This document shows, piece after piece, positions 4,513 through 5,143 of a DNA stretch of 5,143 nt. The notes below the pieces were generated by a model. The model saw only the letters and a program-made list of their open reading frames with translations, had not been told where the DNA came from and searched no databases. The stretch is from Candidatus Doudnabacteria bacterium (GTDB lineage Bacteria; Patescibacteriota; Doudnabacteria; UBA920). The translations under genes and the position numbers were made by a program. How positions within the stretch are numbered: position 1 is the first letter of the stretch; each line of letters opens with the position of its first letter. Location: assembly GCA_023245915.1 (NCBI GenBank), contig JAHFJK010000074.1, forward strand, positions 538-5,680, read 5' to 3'.

Positions 4513-4635
4513 TGGGTACGCCAGGATTCGAACCTGGGACCTCCGATTCTGAATCGGGCGCTTTGCATATCTTTTCTTTGTCCTTAGGCAAAACACACCT
4601 ATCCTAAGGAACAAAGAAAGCTAAGCTACGTACCC
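4513..4635 (-). tRNA. Aberrant tRNA with a hairpin inserted in the D-loop (apparent anticodon CAG)
   Basis: The gene is 123 nt, about 50 more than a normal class I tRNA. The acceptor GGGTACG/CGTACCC (7 bp) and T-arm CCAGG-TTCGAAT-CCTGG are perfect; discriminator A73; no encoded CCA. The D-stem GCTT/AAGC encloses a huge loop holding a hairpin: TTTCTTTGT + CCTTAGG (+ strand 4573-4588) against CCTAAGG + ACAAAGAAA (4603-4619), 16 bp with one bulge and a 14-nt loop. The anticodon arm reads CCCGA-TTCAGAA-TCGGA, giving CAG (Leu) with U33 and A37, but a C·A mismatch closes the stem and the variable region is only 4 nt, whereas bacterial tRNA-Leu has a long variable arm. It may be an intron-bearing tRNA, a tRNA invaded by a palindromic element, or a pseudogene. 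Confidence 0.65.
4573..4619. repeat. Hairpin insert within the tRNA D-loop
   Basis: The inverted repeat has 16 paired bases (9 + 7, with one bulged base at 4610) around a 14-nt loop (4589-4602). Taking it out leaves a D-loop of about 12 nt without the usual GG pair, so the insert does not simply interrupt an otherwise standard sequence. An AGG sits in the insert's loop on the minus strand. Confidence 0.7.
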
Positions 4636-4638
4636 AAA

Positions 4639-4716
4639 AGCGGAAGACGGGATTCGAACCCGCGACCTCCTGATTAAAATTAACATCAGGCGCTCTACCA
4701 GCTGAGCTACTACCGC
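4639..4716 (-). tRNA. Aberrant tRNA with a 12-nt anticodon loop
   Basis: The D-arm GCTC-AGCTGGTA-GAGC and T-arm GCGGG-TTCGAAT-CCCGT are standard (first T-stem pair G·T), variable loop AGGTC. The acceptor GCGGTAG/CTTCCGC has a T·T mismatch at pair 5-68. The discriminator is T73 and no CCA is encoded; GCGG...CCGC with U73 is reminiscent of tRNA-Gly. The anticodon stem CCTGA/TCAGG is perfect, but the loop is TGTTAATTTTAA (12 nt instead of 7), which looks like two 6-nt copies, TGTTAA and TTTTAA. Removing five bases gives a TTT (Lys) loop; the TGTTAA part alone resembles an Asn GTT loop. I cannot assign the amino acid. Only three bases separate its end from the next tRNA-like gene, so the two are cotranscribed. 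It may be a pseudogene or need unusual processing. Confidence 0.65.
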
Positions 4717-4730
4717 TTTTATGAGTCTAT

Positions 4731-4759
4731 ATTGTTGTATAAATTACGATATTTGTCAA
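4731..4759 (-). promoter_or_regulatory. Promoter of the tRNA/structured-RNA unit
   Basis: On the minus strand a perfect TTGACA (4759-4754) is followed after exactly 17 bp by AACAAT (4736-4731), 4 of 6 matches to the -10 box. Transcription would start near 4724, about 8 nt before the first tRNA. Its -35 overlaps that of the ruvA promoter on the other strand. Confidence 0.6.
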
Positions 4760-4781
4760 TTACAAACTTTCGTCATACAAT
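4753..4781 (+). promoter_or_regulatory. ruvA promoter, positioned for a leaderless mRNA
   Basis: TTGTCA (4753-4758) and TACAAT (4776-4781) each match consensus at 5 of 6 positions and are 17 bp apart. The ruvA ATG begins 7 bases after the -10 box, where transcription normally starts, and no Shine-Dalgarno site precedes it. Confidence 0.65.
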
Positions 4782-4787
4782 AGCTAT

Positions 4788-5143
4788 ATGATTGCTTACT
4801 TAAAAGGCAAAATTTTGGAGAAAGGGTTGACTTATATTGTTGTAGAAAATAGTGGGATTGGCTATAAGGTTTTTGTAACGCCGGATATTTTATCCTTATC
4901 GGCAGGAGCTGATGTTGCCCTTTACACTCATATGAAAGTTGCAGATGATGGCCATTCACTTTTTGGAGTGCCGGATTTTTCGACCCTGCAGTTTTTTGAA
5001 TTGCTCATAACGGTTTCCGGCGTGGGGCCAAAAATGGCTTTGGCGATTTTATCCGCCGGGCAGGTGGAAAGTATTAAGCAAGCCATTGCCAACCAGGACG
5101 CGGCAATATTTACGCGCATTTCCGGAATTGGCAGCAAAACCGC
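4788..5143 (+). CDS. ruvA: Holliday junction branch-migration subunit RuvA (3' end outside the window)
   Basis: RuvA tetramers bind the four-way Holliday junction and load the RuvB motor for branch migration in recombination and repair. The visible 118 codons hold the N-terminal OB-fold (MIAYLKGKILEKGLTYIVVE...GIGYKVFV, then ALYTHMKVADDGHSLFGV, the family's FTH...ED...LYGF region) and the first two helix-hairpin-helix motifs: ELLITVSGVGPKMALAIL (about residues 72-89) and FTRISGIGSKTA (about 107-118). These contact DNA backbones. The C-terminal RuvB-binding domain lies beyond the window. The start at 4788 matches the family N-terminus exactly. In place of an upstream ribosome site there is a promoter whose predicted start coincides with the ATG. 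The gene is divergent from the tRNA unit. Confidence 0.93.
   Translation, partial: MIAYLKGKILEKGLTYIVVENSGIGYKVFVTPDILSLSAGADVALYTHMKVADDGHSLFGVPDFSTLQFFELLITVSGVGPKMALAILSAGQVESIKQAIANQDAAIFTRISGIGSKT

Noticed and set aside
4324..4614. Longer minus-strand reading frames across the tRNA genes
   Set aside because: They translate tRNA and hairpin sequence and carry the typical tRNA-shadow peptide.
4756..5137. Minus-strand reading frames opposite ruvA
   Set aside because: The + strand encodes a clear RuvA, and the minus frames have no family resemblance.

Overview
The window looks like ordinary bacterial chromosome from a compact genome of moderate GC, read with the standard bacterial code (uvrB ends in TGA). 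A small-genome lineage of the Candidate Phyla Radiation / Patescibacteria type is my best guess. The reasons are short spacers, weak or missing Shine-Dalgarno sites, tRNA genes without encoded CCA, a RhuM-Fic protein and a small PUR-domain protein. No single marker proves this.

Left part (1-1691). A gene-free stretch (1-221) carries two opposed DnaA-box matches, a run of short repeats and an AT-rich segment. It leads into a RhuM-Fic protein (222-1271) and a 77-residue PUR/DUF3276-like protein (1341-1574), both on the + strand. A palindromic spacer repeat and a bidirectional terminator close this unit against the genes converging from the right.

Middle (1692-4273). On the - strand, uvrB (excision-repair helicase) is followed by rpsT (ribosomal protein S20). 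A two-hairpin dispersed-type repeat fills the rpsT leader. UvrB carries about 32 extra residues after motif III, and its leader contains a near-perfect 16-bp inverted repeat.

Right part (4274-5143). The most unusual region is a - strand non-coding unit: a promoter, two tandem tRNA-like genes, a structured RNA and a strong intrinsic terminator. Both tRNA genes are abnormal. One has a 12-nt anticodon loop; the other has a 47-nt hairpin inside its D-loop and a class I shape with a Leu-type CAG anticodon. The third RNA folds into a four-way junction. It has a 7-bp acceptor-like stem, a 3' ACCA, and complementary loops on the two arms that sit where the D- and T-arms of a tRNA would be. I do not recognise it as a known family. 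Divergent from this unit, with overlapping -35 boxes, is ruvA (cut off by the window end), whose promoter spacing predicts a leaderless mRNA.

Functionally, uvrB and ruvA are DNA repair and recombination genes, rpsT is translational, and the RhuM-Fic gene is probably accessory. All RNA structures were folded by eye and have no covariation support yet.
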